Below, piece after piece: positions 36,076 to 45,224 of a stretch of 64,000 bases of DNA. Origin of the DNA: Streptomyces rapamycinicus NRRL 5491 (lineage in GTDB: Bacteria; Actinomycetota; Actinomycetes; Streptomycetales; Streptomycetaceae). The notes under the pieces were generated by a model. The model was not told the DNA's origin and did no database searches. It worked only from the letters and a program-made list of their open reading frames with translations. The number at the start of each line of letters is the position of its first letter. Position 1 is the first letter of the stretch. The position numbers and the translations under genes are program-made. Where the stretch lies: the NCBI RefSeq assembly GCF_024298965.1, contig NZ_CP085193.1, positions 7,192,001-7,256,000 of the forward strand, in the 5' to 3' direction.

Positions 36076-36678
36076 ATGGCGTCGGCGTCGGCCTACGACC
36101 TGCGGTTCGACTCGGGGCGGATCTGCCTGGACCTGGTGGCCACGGTCGGCGGCCGGCTCAGCGAGGCGCCCGTCGAGCGGCTCGGCGGGGTGGAGCCCCT
36201 CAGGGCGTGGCTGCTGGGCGCCGGGCTGGTGCCCGGTGGCACCTCGCTCGAGGCCGTGGACCACCGCTGGCTCATCCGCTTCCGGGCCGCTCGTGACCTG
36301 CTGCACCGCATCGTCCACACCGAGGTCGAGGGCCATGCCGCGGCCGCCGATCTGGAGCGGATGAACGCGCTGGCCGCCACCGCCCCGCCCGCCCTGCGCG
36401 CCGTACGGACCTCCGACGGCGCCCTGGTCGGCGCCCTCGCCGGGAAGGCGGACTGCGGTGCGCTGCTCTCCCAGATCGCCCGGGACGCGGTGCAGCTGCT
36501 CACCGACCCGGTGGCGCGCGGGCAGTTGCGGCGCTGTGAGGGGGAGACCTGCTCGCTGGTCTACCTGGACACCTCGCGCGGCCGCCGCAGGCGCTGGTGC
36601 TCCAGCGAAGTCTGTGGAAACCGCGAGCGGGTTGCCCGTCACCGCCGCCGGGTAAACCCGAGCATCAGCAAAGCATGA
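36076..36678 (+). CDS. CGNR zinc-finger protein
   Basis: 200 residues from the ATG at 36076. The N-terminal domain (LRFDSGRICLDLVATVGGRLSE ... WLIRFRAARDLLHRIV) is the ABATE-type stress-sensor fold. The C-terminus has the zinc-binding RCEGETCSLVYLDTSR.. WCSSEVCGNRERVARHRRR with the CGNR signature. A likely DNA-binding transcriptional regulator with unknown ligand. Confidence 0.88.
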   Translation: MASASAYDLRFDSGRICLDLVATVGGRLSEAPVERLGGVEPLRAWLLGAGLVPGGTSLEAVDHRWLIRFRAARDLLHRIVHTEVEGHAAAADLERMNALAATAPPALRAVRTSDGALVGALAGKADCGALLSQIARDAVQLLTDPVARGQLRRCEGETCSLVYLDTSRGRRRRWCSSEVCGNRERVARHRRRVNPSISKA

Positions 36679-36718
36679 GCGATATTCAGTCATGACCCGG
36701 ACACCACCCGGACATGAC

Positions 36719-36749
36719 GCAGGCCCCGGATGGGGGGACCGGGGCCTGC
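36719..36749 (+). terminator. Terminator after CGNR gene
   Basis: An 11-bp perfect stem (GCAGGCCCCGG, 36719-36729, with 36739-36749) and 9-nt loop. Confidence 0.8.
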
Positions 36750-36950
36750 GGGGCGGATTTGGGGAGGGAGCCCTTCCTGGCAGCCGGCGCCCGCCCGGCG
36801 TCGGCCTTACTCGGACTCAAGTACGCACCGCACAGCGGGAGATGTTCAGTCCGGGAATGGGATGTACATCACACGGTGGTCGATGAACGGCGAGCGTTTC
36901 CAGCCCGTACCCCCCTCGACCCGGCGGCTTGCGTACGCAAAGATGCCCTC

Positions 36951-37472
36951 GTGACCGAGAGGACGACACCGGACGACGCGCTCATGCGCGCGCTCTACGC
37001 GGAGCACGCAGGCCCGCTTCTCGCCTTCGTCCTGCGCCTGGTCGCGGGCGACCGGCACCGCGCCGAGGACGTGGTCCAGGAGACCCTCCTGCGCGCCTGG
37101 CGCAACGCCGACCAACTGCGGCGCTCCGGAGGATCGGTACGACCCTGGCTGGTGACCGTGGCCCGCCGCATCGTCATCGACGGCCACCGCCAACGCCGCG
37201 CACGTCCCCACGAAGTGGACGCGGCGCCGCTCCATGTGATGCCCGCCGCGGACGACATCGACCGCGCATTGCGCCAGATGACCATCTCTGACGCGTTGAA
37301 TGACCTCACCGACGCACATAGAGCGGCGCTCGTAGAGACATACTTCAAGGGACGGACGGTGAGTGAGGCGGCCGAAGTGCTGGGCGTTCCCGCCGGGACG
37401 GTGAGGTCCCGGGTCTTCTACGCGCTGCGCTCCCTGAAGCTCTCGCTCGAGGAACGGGGGGTCACGGCATGA
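36951..37472 (+). CDS. sigU: ECF sigma factor, SigU-like
   Basis: 173 residues from the GTG at 36951. Region 2 is LYAEHAGPLLAFVLRLVAGDRHRAEDVVQETLLRAWRN and ..RPWLVTVARRIVIDGHR. Region 4 is LTDAHRAALVETYFKGRTVSEAAEVLGVPAGTVRSRVFYALRSL. No extra domains. The next gene overlaps by 4 bp and is a zinc anti-sigma factor. Position next to the helD and malic enzyme genes matches S. coelicolor sigU, whose unchecked activity is known to block development; the symbol rests on that synteny. Confidence 0.85.
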   Translation: MTERTTPDDALMRALYAEHAGPLLAFVLRLVAGDRHRAEDVVQETLLRAWRNADQLRRSGGSVRPWLVTVARRIVIDGHRQRRARPHEVDAAPLHVMPAADDIDRALRQMTISDALNDLTDAHRAALVETYFKGRTVSEAAEVLGVPAGTVRSRVFYALRSLKLSLEERGVTA

Positions 37473-38233
37473 TGCCGGCAGCGGACGACCAGCAGCACAC
37501 CGCGGTCGGCGCCTATGCGCTCGGGGTGCTCGACCCCGCCGACGCGGCGCGCTTCGAGGACCACCTCATCGGGTGCGAGCGGTGCGCCGCCGAGCTCGAC
37601 GAGCTGATGGGCCTCCCGCCGCTGCTGGCCGAGTACGCCACCGCCGCCGACGGCACCGCGCTCCCGGATCCGGCGGTGGTCACCGCCCGCCCGGGGCCCG
37701 AACTGCTCGACCGGCTGATGGACGACGTCGCGGTGAGTCGCAAGGCCTCCGGCAGACGGCGTCTCTTCCTCGTCGCCGCGGCCGCCGTCCTCATCGTCGG
37801 CGGTCCGCTCGCGGGAGCGGCCATCACCGCGAGCTCCGACGACGGCGGGGGCAAGGACCAGGTGGTGGCCTCCTCCTCCAAGCAGGTGTACGACCAGGGT
37901 GAGAAGTTCAGCTCGGTCGACCCCGTCACCAAGGTGGACGCCTCCGTCTCGCTCCAGCAGAAGGGGTGGGGCACCTCCGTCGCCCTCAAGCTGGGCAACC
38001 TGAAGGGGCCGCGCACCTGTGACCTGGTCGCCATCGGCAAGGACGGCCACGAGGAGACCATCACCACCTGGGCCGTGCCCACCTCGGGCTACGGCGTCAA
38101 GGACGGGGACGGCTCCCGCTGGAGCAAGGAGCCGCTCTACGCCCAGGGCGGGGCCGCCATGAACACCGACGACATCGAGCGGTTCGAGGTCCGCACCCTG
38201 GACGGCCAGCGCCTGGCCCAGGTCAGGCTCTGA
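37469..38233 (+). CDS. rsuA: Zinc-binding anti-sigma factor, RsuA-like
   Basis: 254 residues; ATG 37469 overlaps the sigma factor stop (ATGA). The ZAS motif H-x3-C-x2-C is present (H32, C36, C39 in FEDHLIGCERC). One membrane helix at ~98-116 (FLVAAAAVLIVGGPLAGAAI) is followed by a ~135-residue external domain (SVSLQQKGWGTSVALKLGNL). It holds the sigma factor at the membrane and releases it on an envelope signal. Confidence 0.85.
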   Translation: MMPAADDQQHTAVGAYALGVLDPADAARFEDHLIGCERCAAELDELMGLPPLLAEYATAADGTALPDPAVVTARPGPELLDRLMDDVAVSRKASGRRRLFLVAAAAVLIVGGPLAGAAITASSDDGGGKDQVVASSSKQVYDQGEKFSSVDPVTKVDASVSLQQKGWGTSVALKLGNLKGPRTCDLVAIGKDGHEETITTWAVPTSGYGVKDGDGSRWSKEPLYAQGGAAMNTDDIERFEVRTLDGQRLAQVRL

Positions 38234-38296
38234 GAAACCGCTCCCCTTCAGGTGTACGGTTGACGGCTGCCCTTAAGAACACAGAAGGGGGCCTGG

Positions 38297-40816
38297 GTGG
38301 CCGCGCAGAACGCCACGCATGACGACCGGACGGCACCGCGGGGGGACCGCGGGGACGGGGTCCGGGACAGCGAGATCCGGATCGAACAGGCGCATCTGGA
38401 CCGGGTGTACCACCGCCTCGCGGAGAAGATCCACGAGGCGGAGTTCCTCATGGACGACGCCGCCAAGCGCGGGCAGGTCGGCACGCCCGGCGCACTCGCC
38501 GAACGGGACGCCCAGGTCTTCCGGGCCGGTGTCCACCTCAACCGGCTGAACAGCGAGTTCGAGGACTTCCTCTTCGGCCGCATCGATCTGCTGCCGGGCA
38601 AGGACGGACGGCGCGGCCCCGACGGCGCCTACACCTCGGTCGAGCCCGCCGACGACGCCATCCGCACCGGCCCGGACGGCGACCGCGCGGAGATCGCCGA
38701 AACGTTGCACATCGGCCGCATCGGCGTCCTGGACGCCGACTACGCCCCGCTGGTGATCGACTGGCGGGCGCCCGCCGCCGCGCCCTTCTACCGCTCCACA
38801 CCGGTGGCCCCCGGCCGCGTCGTCCGCCGCCGGGTGATCCGCAGCAAGGGCCGCCGGGTGCTCGGCGTCGAGGACGACCTGCTGCGCCCGGAGCTCAGCG
38901 CCACCCTCGACGGCGGGGCGCTGCCGGTGGTCGGCGACGGCGCGCTGATGGCCGCGCTCGGCCAGGCCCGCGGCCACACGATGCGCGACATCGTGGCCTC
39001 CATCCAGGCCGAGCAGGACCAGGTGATCCGCGCCCCCGCCGCCTCCATCACCGAGGTCGAGGGCGGCCCCGGCACCGGCAAGACGGCGGTCGCGCTGCAC
39101 CGCGCGGCGTATCTCCTCTACCAGGACCGGCGGCGCTACGCGGGCGGCATCCTCGTGGTCAGCCCCACCCCACTGCTGGTCGCCTACACCGAGGGCGTGC
39201 TGCCCTCGCTGGGCGAGGAGGGCCAGGTGGCCATCCGGGCGGTCGGCTCGCTGGTGGAGGGCGCTGAGGCCACCACGTACGACACCCCGGCCGTGGCCCG
39301 GGTCAAGGGCTCGTCCCGGATGGTGAAGGTGCTGCGCAAGGCCGCGCGCGGCGCGCTGGAGCTGCCGCGCGGAGCCGCCGCACCCGCCGGTTCGGCCCCC
39401 TCGTCGCCATCCCCTTCGTCGTCATCGGCGTCGTCCGCGTCGTCCGAGTCATCCGAGTCATCCGGCAATGGCCAGCTGACGCTGGACGGGGCGCTGGAGG
39501 CCCACGGCGGCAGACCCGGTGCGGGGGCCGGGTCCAGACCCGGCGGCCCGCCCGAGCGGCTGCGCGTGGTCGCCTTCGGCGCCCGGATCGAACTGGGCGC
39601 CGATGAGCTGCGCACCATCCGCCAGAACGTGCTGGGCGGCACCGCGCCCGTCAATCTGCTGCGCCCCCGCGCCCGGCGGCTGCTCCTGGACGCGCTGTGG
39701 ACCCGATCCGGCGCCCCCAGGCGGTACACCGACCCCGAGCTGGCCGCCGAGGCGCGGGAGGGCTTCGACGAGGACATCTCCACCGAGGACTCCTTCCACG
39801 AGTTCCTCGACGCCTGGTGGCCCGAGCTCACCCCCCGCTCCGTCCTCGCCGCCATGGCCGATGAGAAGCGGCTGAACCGCTGGTCACGGCGGGTGCTCAA
39901 CCCCCGCGAGGTCCGGCAGGTGGCCCGTTCGCTGGCCCGGCTCGGCCCGGACGGGCAGGGCCCGCTGTCGGTCCACGACGTGGCGCTGCTGGACGAGCTG
40001 ACCACCCTCCTGGGCACCCCCGCCCGCCCCGCCCCCCGCGAGGCCGATCCGCTGGACCAGCTCACCGGTCTGGACGAGCTGACCACTTACGCCGACCGGG
40101 CCGGCCCCCGCCGCAGCCGCGCCGAGCGGGCCGAGCGGGAGCGCGCCGACTACGCCCACGTGATCGTCGACGAGGCGCAGGACCTCACCCCGATGCAGTG
40201 GCGGATGATCGGACGCCGCGGCCGCCACGCCACCTGGACGGTCGTCGGCGACCCGGCTCAGAGCTCCTGGTCCGACCCGGACGAGGCGGGGCGGGCCCGG
40301 GACGAGGCGCTCGGCAGCCGCCCGCGCCGCCGCTTCACCCTCACCGTCAACTACCGCAACCCGGCGGAGATCGCCGAACTGGCCACCAAGGTCCTCACCC
40401 TCGCCATGCCCGGCACCCCCGCCCCCGAGGCGGTCCGCTCCACGGGCGTGGCGCCGCGCTTCGTACCGGGCGCGGACGGCGACCTCGGCGCGGCCGCGCG
40501 CCGCGAGGCGGCACGGCTGCTGGACGAGGTCGACGGCACCGTCGGCGTCGTCGTCGCGATGAACCGGCGCGCCCAGGCCCGTCAGTGGCTGACGGGCCTG
40601 GGCCACCGGGTGGTGGCGCTGGGCAGCCTGGAGGCGAAGGGGCTGGAGTACGACGCGACGGTCGTGGTCTCGCCCGCCGAGATCGCCGACGAGTCCCCGG
40701 CGGGGCTCCGGGTGCTGTACGTGGCGCTCACCCGCGCCACCCAGCGGCTGACGGTGGTCTCGGGCGACCGTGACGAGCCGGACGGCAACGCCGTCCCCGA
40801 CCTGCTGCGGGACTGA
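38297..40816 (+). CDS. helD: HelD-type RNA polymerase recycling helicase (UvrD superfamily)
   Basis: 839 residues from the GTG at 38297. An N-terminal coiled coil (IRIEQAHLDRVYHRLAEKIHEAEFLMDD) that can enter RNA polymerase is followed by IGRIGVLDADYAPLVIDWRAP. Walker A is GGPGTGKT (256-263), motif II is VIVDEAQDLTPMQWRMIGRR, and late motifs are VNYRNPAEI and LEAKGLEYDATVVV. Such proteins dislodge stalled polymerase and some give rifampicin tolerance. An unusual Ser/Glu tract (residues 366-390, about 39392-39466) interrupts the 1A domain. No inverted repeat like the rifampicin-associated element is seen upstream. Confidence 0.88.
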   Translation: MAAQNATHDDRTAPRGDRGDGVRDSEIRIEQAHLDRVYHRLAEKIHEAEFLMDDAAKRGQVGTPGALAERDAQVFRAGVHLNRLNSEFEDFLFGRIDLLPGKDGRRGPDGAYTSVEPADDAIRTGPDGDRAEIAETLHIGRIGVLDADYAPLVIDWRAPAAAPFYRSTPVAPGRVVRRRVIRSKGRRVLGVEDDLLRPELSATLDGGALPVVGDGALMAALGQARGHTMRDIVASIQAEQDQVIRAPAASITEVEGGPGTGKTAVALHRAAYLLYQDRRRYAGGILVVSPTPLLVAYTEGVLPSLGEEGQVAIRAVGSLVEGAEATTYDTPAVARVKGSSRMVKVLRKAARGALELPRGAAAPAGSAPSSPSPSSSSASSASSESSESSGNGQLTLDGALEAHGGRPGAGAGSRPGGPPERLRVVAFGARIELGADELRTIRQNVLGGTAPVNLLRPRARRLLLDALWTRSGAPRRYTDPELAAEAREGFDEDISTEDSFHEFLDAWWPELTPRSVLAAMADEKRLNRWSRRVLNPREVRQVARSLARLGPDGQGPLSVHDVALLDELTTLLGTPARPAPREADPLDQLTGLDELTTYADRAGPRRSRAERAERERADYAHVIVDEAQDLTPMQWRMIGRRGRHATWTVVGDPAQSSWSDPDEAGRARDEALGSRPRRRFTLTVNYRNPAEIAELATKVLTLAMPGTPAPEAVRSTGVAPRFVPGADGDLGAAARREAARLLDEVDGTVGVVVAMNRRAQARQWLTGLGHRVVALGSLEAKGLEYDATVVVSPAEIADESPAGLRVLYVALTRATQRLTVVSGDRDEPDGNAVPDLLRD

Positions 40817-40876
40817 CCACCACCCCGGCCGGAGGACCCCCGCGCCCGGTGCTCCGGGGCCCTCCGAAATCCACCC

Positions 40877-40901
40877 CCCGGGAGGGGAATCCCTTCCCGG
40901 G
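40877..40901 (+). terminator. Terminator after helD
   Basis: A near-palindrome CCCGGGAGGGGAAT/CCCTTCCCGGG followed by a short T-rich stretch (ctgtttgtt). Confidence 0.7.
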
Positions 40902-41027
40902 CCTGTTTGTTAGCCTTGGTGTGGCACCGGCCCGATCCAAGCCCCCGGGCCCAACCTTCGTCGCTTCGAGCGACCACTTGCCGCGAGGCGAGCATGGCGG
41001 GTCGGTGCCACCTTTCATCTCTTCCGC

Positions 41028-41075
41028 AAGAGGTCCGCGCCCGGCGGCATCAGCCGCCCAGGACGCGGACCTCTT
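41028..41075 (-). terminator. Nested hairpin overlapping the end of the cold-shock gene
   Basis: A 12-bp outer stem (AAGAGGTCCGCG, 41028-41039, with 41064-41075) encloses an inner 6-bp hairpin (GGCGGC-ATCA-GCCGCC, 41043-41058). The upstream arm on the transcript lies within the last codons (EEVRVLGG) and the loop contains the stop codon. Confidence 0.75.
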
Positions 41076-41259
41076 CCGCTTGGGGGCCCTTGCGGCCCTG
41101 CACGATCTGGAATTCGACCCGCTGCTCGTCGACCAGGCTGCGGTAGCCGCTGCCGTCGATCGAGCTGTAATGGACGAAGACATCCGGTCCGCCGTCCTCC
41201 TGGGCGATGAAGCCGTAGCCCTTCTCGGCGTTGAACCACTTCACGGTGCCCTGAGCCAT
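41050..41259 (-). CDS. Cold-shock domain protein, CspA family
   Basis: 69 residues from the ATG at 41259: [20 protein letters not shown] (RNP1) and VFVHYSS (RNP2), ending EEVRVLGG. A small single-stranded nucleic-acid-binding beta barrel, likely an RNA chaperone. The ~280-bp gap to the divergent malic enzyme gene leaves room for a long 5' leader, as is usual in csp genes. Confidence 0.95.
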   Translation of the reverse strand: MAQGTVKWFNAEKGYGFIAQEDGGPDVFVHYSSIDGSGYRSLVDEQRVEFQIVQGRKGPQAEEVRVLGG

Positions 41260-41538
41260 GCCCGCGCTCCTCGTTGTCTCTTCCTCGACGTCCTTACGAC
41301 GCTGTAGCGCGCCAGAGCCTAGGGCGGCGGCTGCGGCGGACGGCCCGCCTCGCCAGGCGTTCCCGCGAAGGAGTGGGGCTTTCCACTCGCCTGACCCCAC
41401 TCTGCTATGTCAGAACAATATGTCCGAAAGTCGGGCCGGGTTACCCCGTACCCAGAGGTAGGTGTAACCATCTGAGGACGTGGCCCGGCATTCCGAGGCC
41501 CGGAGAGCATGAACAAGGGAAAGCAGAGGAAGCAGGCC

Positions 41539-42960
41539 ATGGCAACGGCGCCCAGCGTCTCGTACTCGATTACGGTCCGGCTGGAGGTGCCCGCGAGCGG
41601 TACCGCGGTCAGCCAGCTGACCACGGCCGTGGAGTCCTCCGGTGGCTCGGTAACGGGCCTCGATGTGACCGCCTCCGGCCACGAGAAGCTCCGTATCGAC
41701 GTGACCATCGCCGCGACCTCGACCGCGCACGCCCAGGAGATCGTGGAGAAGCTGCGGGGCATCGAGGGTGTCTCGCTCGGGAAGGTCTCCGACCGTACGT
41801 TCCTGATGCACCTCGGCGGCAAGATCGAGATGTCGTCGAAACACCCCATCCGCAACCGTGACGACCTCTCCATGGTCTACACGCCGGGCGTGGCCCGGGT
41901 CTGCCAGGCCATCGCGGACAACCCCGAGGACGCCCGCCGTCTCACCATCAAGCGCAACAGTGTGGCCGTCGTCACCGACGGCTCCGCGGTGCTGGGCCTC
42001 GGCAACATCGGCCCCAAGGCCGCCCTGCCGGTCATGGAGGGCAAGGCGGCCCTCTTCAAGCGGTTCGCGGGCATCGACGCCTGGCCGATCTGCCTGGACA
42101 CCCAGGACACCGACGAGATCGTCGCGATCGTGAAGGCCATCGCCCCCGGCTTCGCGGGGATCAACCTGGAGGACATCTCCGCCCCCCGCTGCTTCGAGAT
42201 CGAGGCGCGGCTGCGCGAGGCCGTGGACATCCCGGTCTTCCACGACGACCAGCACGGCACCGCGATCGTGGTGCTGGCCGCCCTCACCAACGCGCTGCGG
42301 GTGGTCGACAAGAAGATCGAGGACGTGAGGGTCGTCATGTCCGGCGCGGGCGCCGCCGGCACGGCCATCCTGCGGCTGCTGATCGCCGCGGGCGTGCGGC
42401 ACGCCGTGGTGGCCGACATCCACGGTGTGGTGCATGCCGGGCGCCGGGACCTGGTCTCCGCCGATCCGGAGTCCCCGCTGCGCTGGATCGCCGACAACAC
42501 CAACCCGGAGGGCGTCACGGGCACCCTGCGCGAGGCCGTGCGGGGCGCGGACGTCTTCATCGGCGTCTCGGCTCCGAACGTGCTCTCCGGCGACGACGTG
42601 GCCGCCATGGCGGACGGTGCGATCGTCTTCGCACTGGCCAATCCGGACCCCGAGGTGGACCCGGCGATCGCCCGCCAGACCGCGGCCGTGGTGGCCACCG
42701 GACGCTCGGACTTCCCGAATCAGATCAACAATGTCCTGGTGTTCCCGGGCGTTTTCCGTGGTTTGCTGGACGCGCAGTCGCGTACGGTGAACACCGAGAT
42801 GATGCTGGCTGCTGCCGGTGCGCTCGCCGACGTCGTCCACGACGACGAGCTCAATGCCAACTACATCATTCCGAGCGTCTTCAACGACAAGGTCGCGGGG
42901 GCGGTCGCCGGGGCCGTGCGAGACGCGGCGCGCGCTGTGACCGGTACCACTGCGGTCTAG
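41539..42960 (+). CDS. NAD-dependent malic enzyme with N-terminal ACT domain
   Basis: 473 residues from the ATG at 41539, preceded by AGAGGAAG; an in-frame ATG at 41509 is an alternative. The ACT-like domain (YSITVRLEVPASGTAVSQLTT) suggests effector control. The catalytic part has DLSMVYTPGVARVCQ, GNIGPKAALPVMEGKAALFK, FHDDQHGTAIVVLAAL and the dinucleotide site VVMSGAGAAGTAILRLL. It decarboxylates malate to pyruvate. The NAD preference follows from the S. coelicolor orthologue at this position, not from the sequence alone. Confidence 0.93.
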   Translation: MATAPSVSYSITVRLEVPASGTAVSQLTTAVESSGGSVTGLDVTASGHEKLRIDVTIAATSTAHAQEIVEKLRGIEGVSLGKVSDRTFLMHLGGKIEMSSKHPIRNRDDLSMVYTPGVARVCQAIADNPEDARRLTIKRNSVAVVTDGSAVLGLGNIGPKAALPVMEGKAALFKRFAGIDAWPICLDTQDTDEIVAIVKAIAPGFAGINLEDISAPRCFEIEARLREAVDIPVFHDDQHGTAIVVLAALTNALRVVDKKIEDVRVVMSGAGAAGTAILRLLIAAGVRHAVVADIHGVVHAGRRDLVSADPESPLRWIADNTNPEGVTGTLREAVRGADVFIGVSAPNVLSGDDVAAMADGAIVFALANPDPEVDPAIARQTAAVVATGRSDFPNQINNVLVFPGVFRGLLDAQSRTVNTEMMLAAAGALADVVHDDELNANYIIPSVFNDKVAGAVAGAVRDAARAVTGTTAV

Positions 42961-43215
42961 GCGGGGTACGGCGCGTCGCGCGCTCCGGGGTCCCGGAAGC
43001 GGCCATAGGGTGGCGGGCAGGAAAACGACCGCCACGGCGCTTTTCGTGTGACTCTCCAGGGCTCCGGATTGGCATTCCCGCCACAGGTGGGGGCAGGATG
43101 CGTTCCGGGCGCGAGGGTCTGAACAGCAGACCCGGGTCCGGGGACTGTCCGAGGGCCCTGGCAGCATCGGCTTCGATCTCACGCCTCATTGGCAAGATGA
43201 ACACGGGAGTACAAC

Positions 43216-43497
43216 ATGAACCGCAGTGAGCTGGTGGCCGCTCTGTCCGAGCGCGCCGAGGTGACCCGAAAGGACGCCGACGCCGTGCTGGCCGCCCTCG
43301 CCGAGGTGACTGGTGAGGTCGTCGCGAAGGGCGACGAGAAGGTCACCATCCCCGGCTTCCTGACCTTCGAGCGCACCCACCGTGCCGCTCGCACCGCGCG
43401 CAACCCGCAGACCGGTGAGCCGATCGAGATCCCGGCCGGCTACAGCGTGAAGGTGTCCGCGGGCTCCAAGCTCAAGGAAGCCGCCAAGGGCAAGTAA
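43216..43497 (+). CDS. hup: HU-family nucleoid protein
   Basis: 93 residues: MNRSELVAALSERAEVTRKDADAVLAAL, KVTIPGFLTFERTHRAARTARNPQTGEPIEIPA (DNA-contacting arm with RNPQTGE) and a short Lys-rich end (KEAAKGK). Dimeric DNA-bending protein. It lacks the long Lys/Ala tail of the sporulation HU paralogue (HupS). Confidence 0.97.
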   Translation: MNRSELVAALSERAEVTRKDADAVLAALAEVTGEVVAKGDEKVTIPGFLTFERTHRAARTARNPQTGEPIEIPAGYSVKVSAGSKLKEAAKGK

Positions 43498-43512
43498 GCC
43501 CCCGCGCATGAG

Positions 43513-43546
43513 AAGGGGCGGCCACCCGCACGGGTGGCCGCCCCTT
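43513..43546 (+). terminator. hup terminator
   Basis: A perfect 15-bp stem (AAGGGGCGGCCACCC) and 4-nt loop, 15 bp after the hup stop; it also lies downstream of convergent murA. Confidence 0.92.
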
Positions 43547-43626
43547 CGGCGCTCCTACGGGCCCTGAGGCCCGTCCACGAGCCTCTACGAGGCCCCAGGG
43601 AGGCTATGCGAGGCCCGGCGGAGGCC

Positions 43627-44970
43627 CTACACGGCGTTGCCGCCGCCCGGGAGCTCCACCTTCGCGCCGAGTTCGACCAGTTTCTCCATGAAGTTCTCGT
43701 AGCCGCGGTTGATCAGGTCGATGCCGTGGACCCGCGAGGTGCCCTGGGCGGCCAGGGCCGCGATCAGGTAGGAGAAGCCGCCGCGGAGGTCGGGGATGAC
43801 CAGGTCGGAGCCCTGGAGCTTGGTGGGCCCTGAGACGACCGCGGAGTGCAGGAAGTTGCGCTGGCCGAACCGGCACGCGGAGCCGCCCAGGCATTCGCGG
43901 TAGAGCTGGATGTGCGCGCCCATCTGGTTGAGCGCCGAGGTGAAGCCCAGCCGGGACTCGTAGACCGTCTCGTGGACGATGGACAGGCCCGACGCCTGGG
44001 TCAGGGCCACCACCAGCGGCTGCTGCCAGTCGGTCTGGAAGCCGGGGTGGACGTCGGTCTCCAGGGCGATCGCGTTGAGCTTGCCGCCCGGGTGCCAGAA
44101 CCGTATGCCCTCGTCGCCGATGTCGAAGGCGCCGCCGACCTTGCGGTAGGTGTTCAGGAAGGTCATCATCTCGCGCTGGCGGGCGCCGCGCACATAGATG
44201 CCGCCCTCGGTGGCCAGCGCCGCGCTCGCCCAGGAGGCGGCCTCCAGGCGGTCCGGGAGGGCGCGGTGGTTGTAGCCGCCGAGCTGGTCGACGCCGGTGA
44301 TCCGGATCGTACGGTCGGTGTCCATGGAGATGATGGCGCCCATCTTCTGCAGTACGCAGATGAGGTCCTCGATCTCCGGCTCGACCGCCGCGTTGGAGAG
44401 TTCCGTCACACCCTCGGCGAGCACCGCCGTCAGCAGCACCTGCTCGGTGGAGCCCACCGACGGGTACGGCAGCCGGATCTTGGTGCCGCGCAGCCGGTGC
44501 GGGGCCTCCAGGTACTGGCCGTCCGCCCGCTTCTCGATCGTCGCCCCGAACTGGCGCAGCACGTCGAAGTGGAAGTCGATCGGCCGGCCGCCGATGTCGC
44601 AGCCGCCCAGGCCCGGGATGAAGGCGTGGCCGAGGCGGTGCAGCAGCGGGCCGCAGAAGAGGATCGGGATCCGCGAGGAACCTGCGTGTGCGTCGATGTC
44701 GGCGACATTGGCGCTCTCCACGTGTGTGGGATCGAGCACCAGCTCACCGGACTCGTCACCGGGGCGCACCGTCACGCCGTGCAGCTGCAGCAGCCCGCGC
44801 ACCACCCGCACATCGCGGATGTCGGGGACGTTGCGCAGCCTGCTGGGCGCACTGCCGAGCAGGGCGGCCACCATGGCCTTCGGCACGAGGTTCTTCGCGC
44901 CGCGGACACGGATCTCGCCTTCGAGCGGGGTGCCGCCATGGACGAGCAGGACATCGTTCGAGCGGGTCAT
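43627..44970 (-). CDS. murA: UDP-N-acetylglucosamine 1-carboxyvinyltransferase (MurA-type)
   Basis: 447 residues from the ATG at 44970. Substrate residues K26-N27 are in RGAKNLVPKAMVA. The PEP/fosfomycin cysteine is C124 in FIPGLGGCDIGGRPIDFH. LPYPSVGSTEQVLLTAV and DLRGGFSYLIAALAAQG complete the EPSP-synthase-like fold. It makes the first step of peptidoglycan precursor synthesis. The sequence around the catalytic loop is atypical of the main-line MurA (GLGGC rather than PGGC), as in some actinobacterial paralogues. Confidence 0.9.
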   Translation of the reverse strand: MTRSNDVLLVHGGTPLEGEIRVRGAKNLVPKAMVAALLGSAPSRLRNVPDIRDVRVVRGLLQLHGVTVRPGDESGELVLDPTHVESANVADIDAHAGSSRIPILFCGPLLHRLGHAFIPGLGGCDIGGRPIDFHFDVLRQFGATIEKRADGQYLEAPHRLRGTKIRLPYPSVGSTEQVLLTAVLAEGVTELSNAAVEPEIEDLICVLQKMGAIISMDTDRTIRITGVDQLGGYNHRALPDRLEAASWASAALATEGGIYVRGARQREMMTFLNTYRKVGGAFDIGDEGIRFWHPGGKLNAIALETDVHPGFQTDWQQPLVVALTQASGLSIVHETVYESRLGFTSALNQMGAHIQLYRECLGGSACRFGQRNFLHSAVVSGPTKLQGSDLVIPDLRGGFSYLIAALAAQGTSRVHGIDLINRGYENFMEKLVELGAKVELPGGGNAV

Positions 44971-45224
44971 CTGGTCTCGCGTTCCTGAGACGGGCAAGGG
45001 CCAAAGGCACAAGGGCCAAAGGGCAAGAGTAATAGCCCCGGAGACCGCCTCCGTAAGGCTCTTGCACCCTTTGCGTCACCCCGTAGGCGACACAACACGT
45101 TCCGTTTCGATCGGAGGGCCCGCAGTCACGTGCGCCGCATCTGCTGTCTTGCGCCCCGACCTGCTCTCATACGGGACTCGACTTCCACTCCCCCTCCGGC
45201 CCGGATATGGGGGATCATGTGGCC

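Noticed and set aside
38240..38296. Rifampicin-associated element upstream of helD
   Set aside because: Looked for the known inverted repeat but the short gap does not contain it.
44990..45030. gggccaaagg direct repeats upstream of murA
   Set aside because: Short, imperfect, no clear regulatory meaning; noted only.
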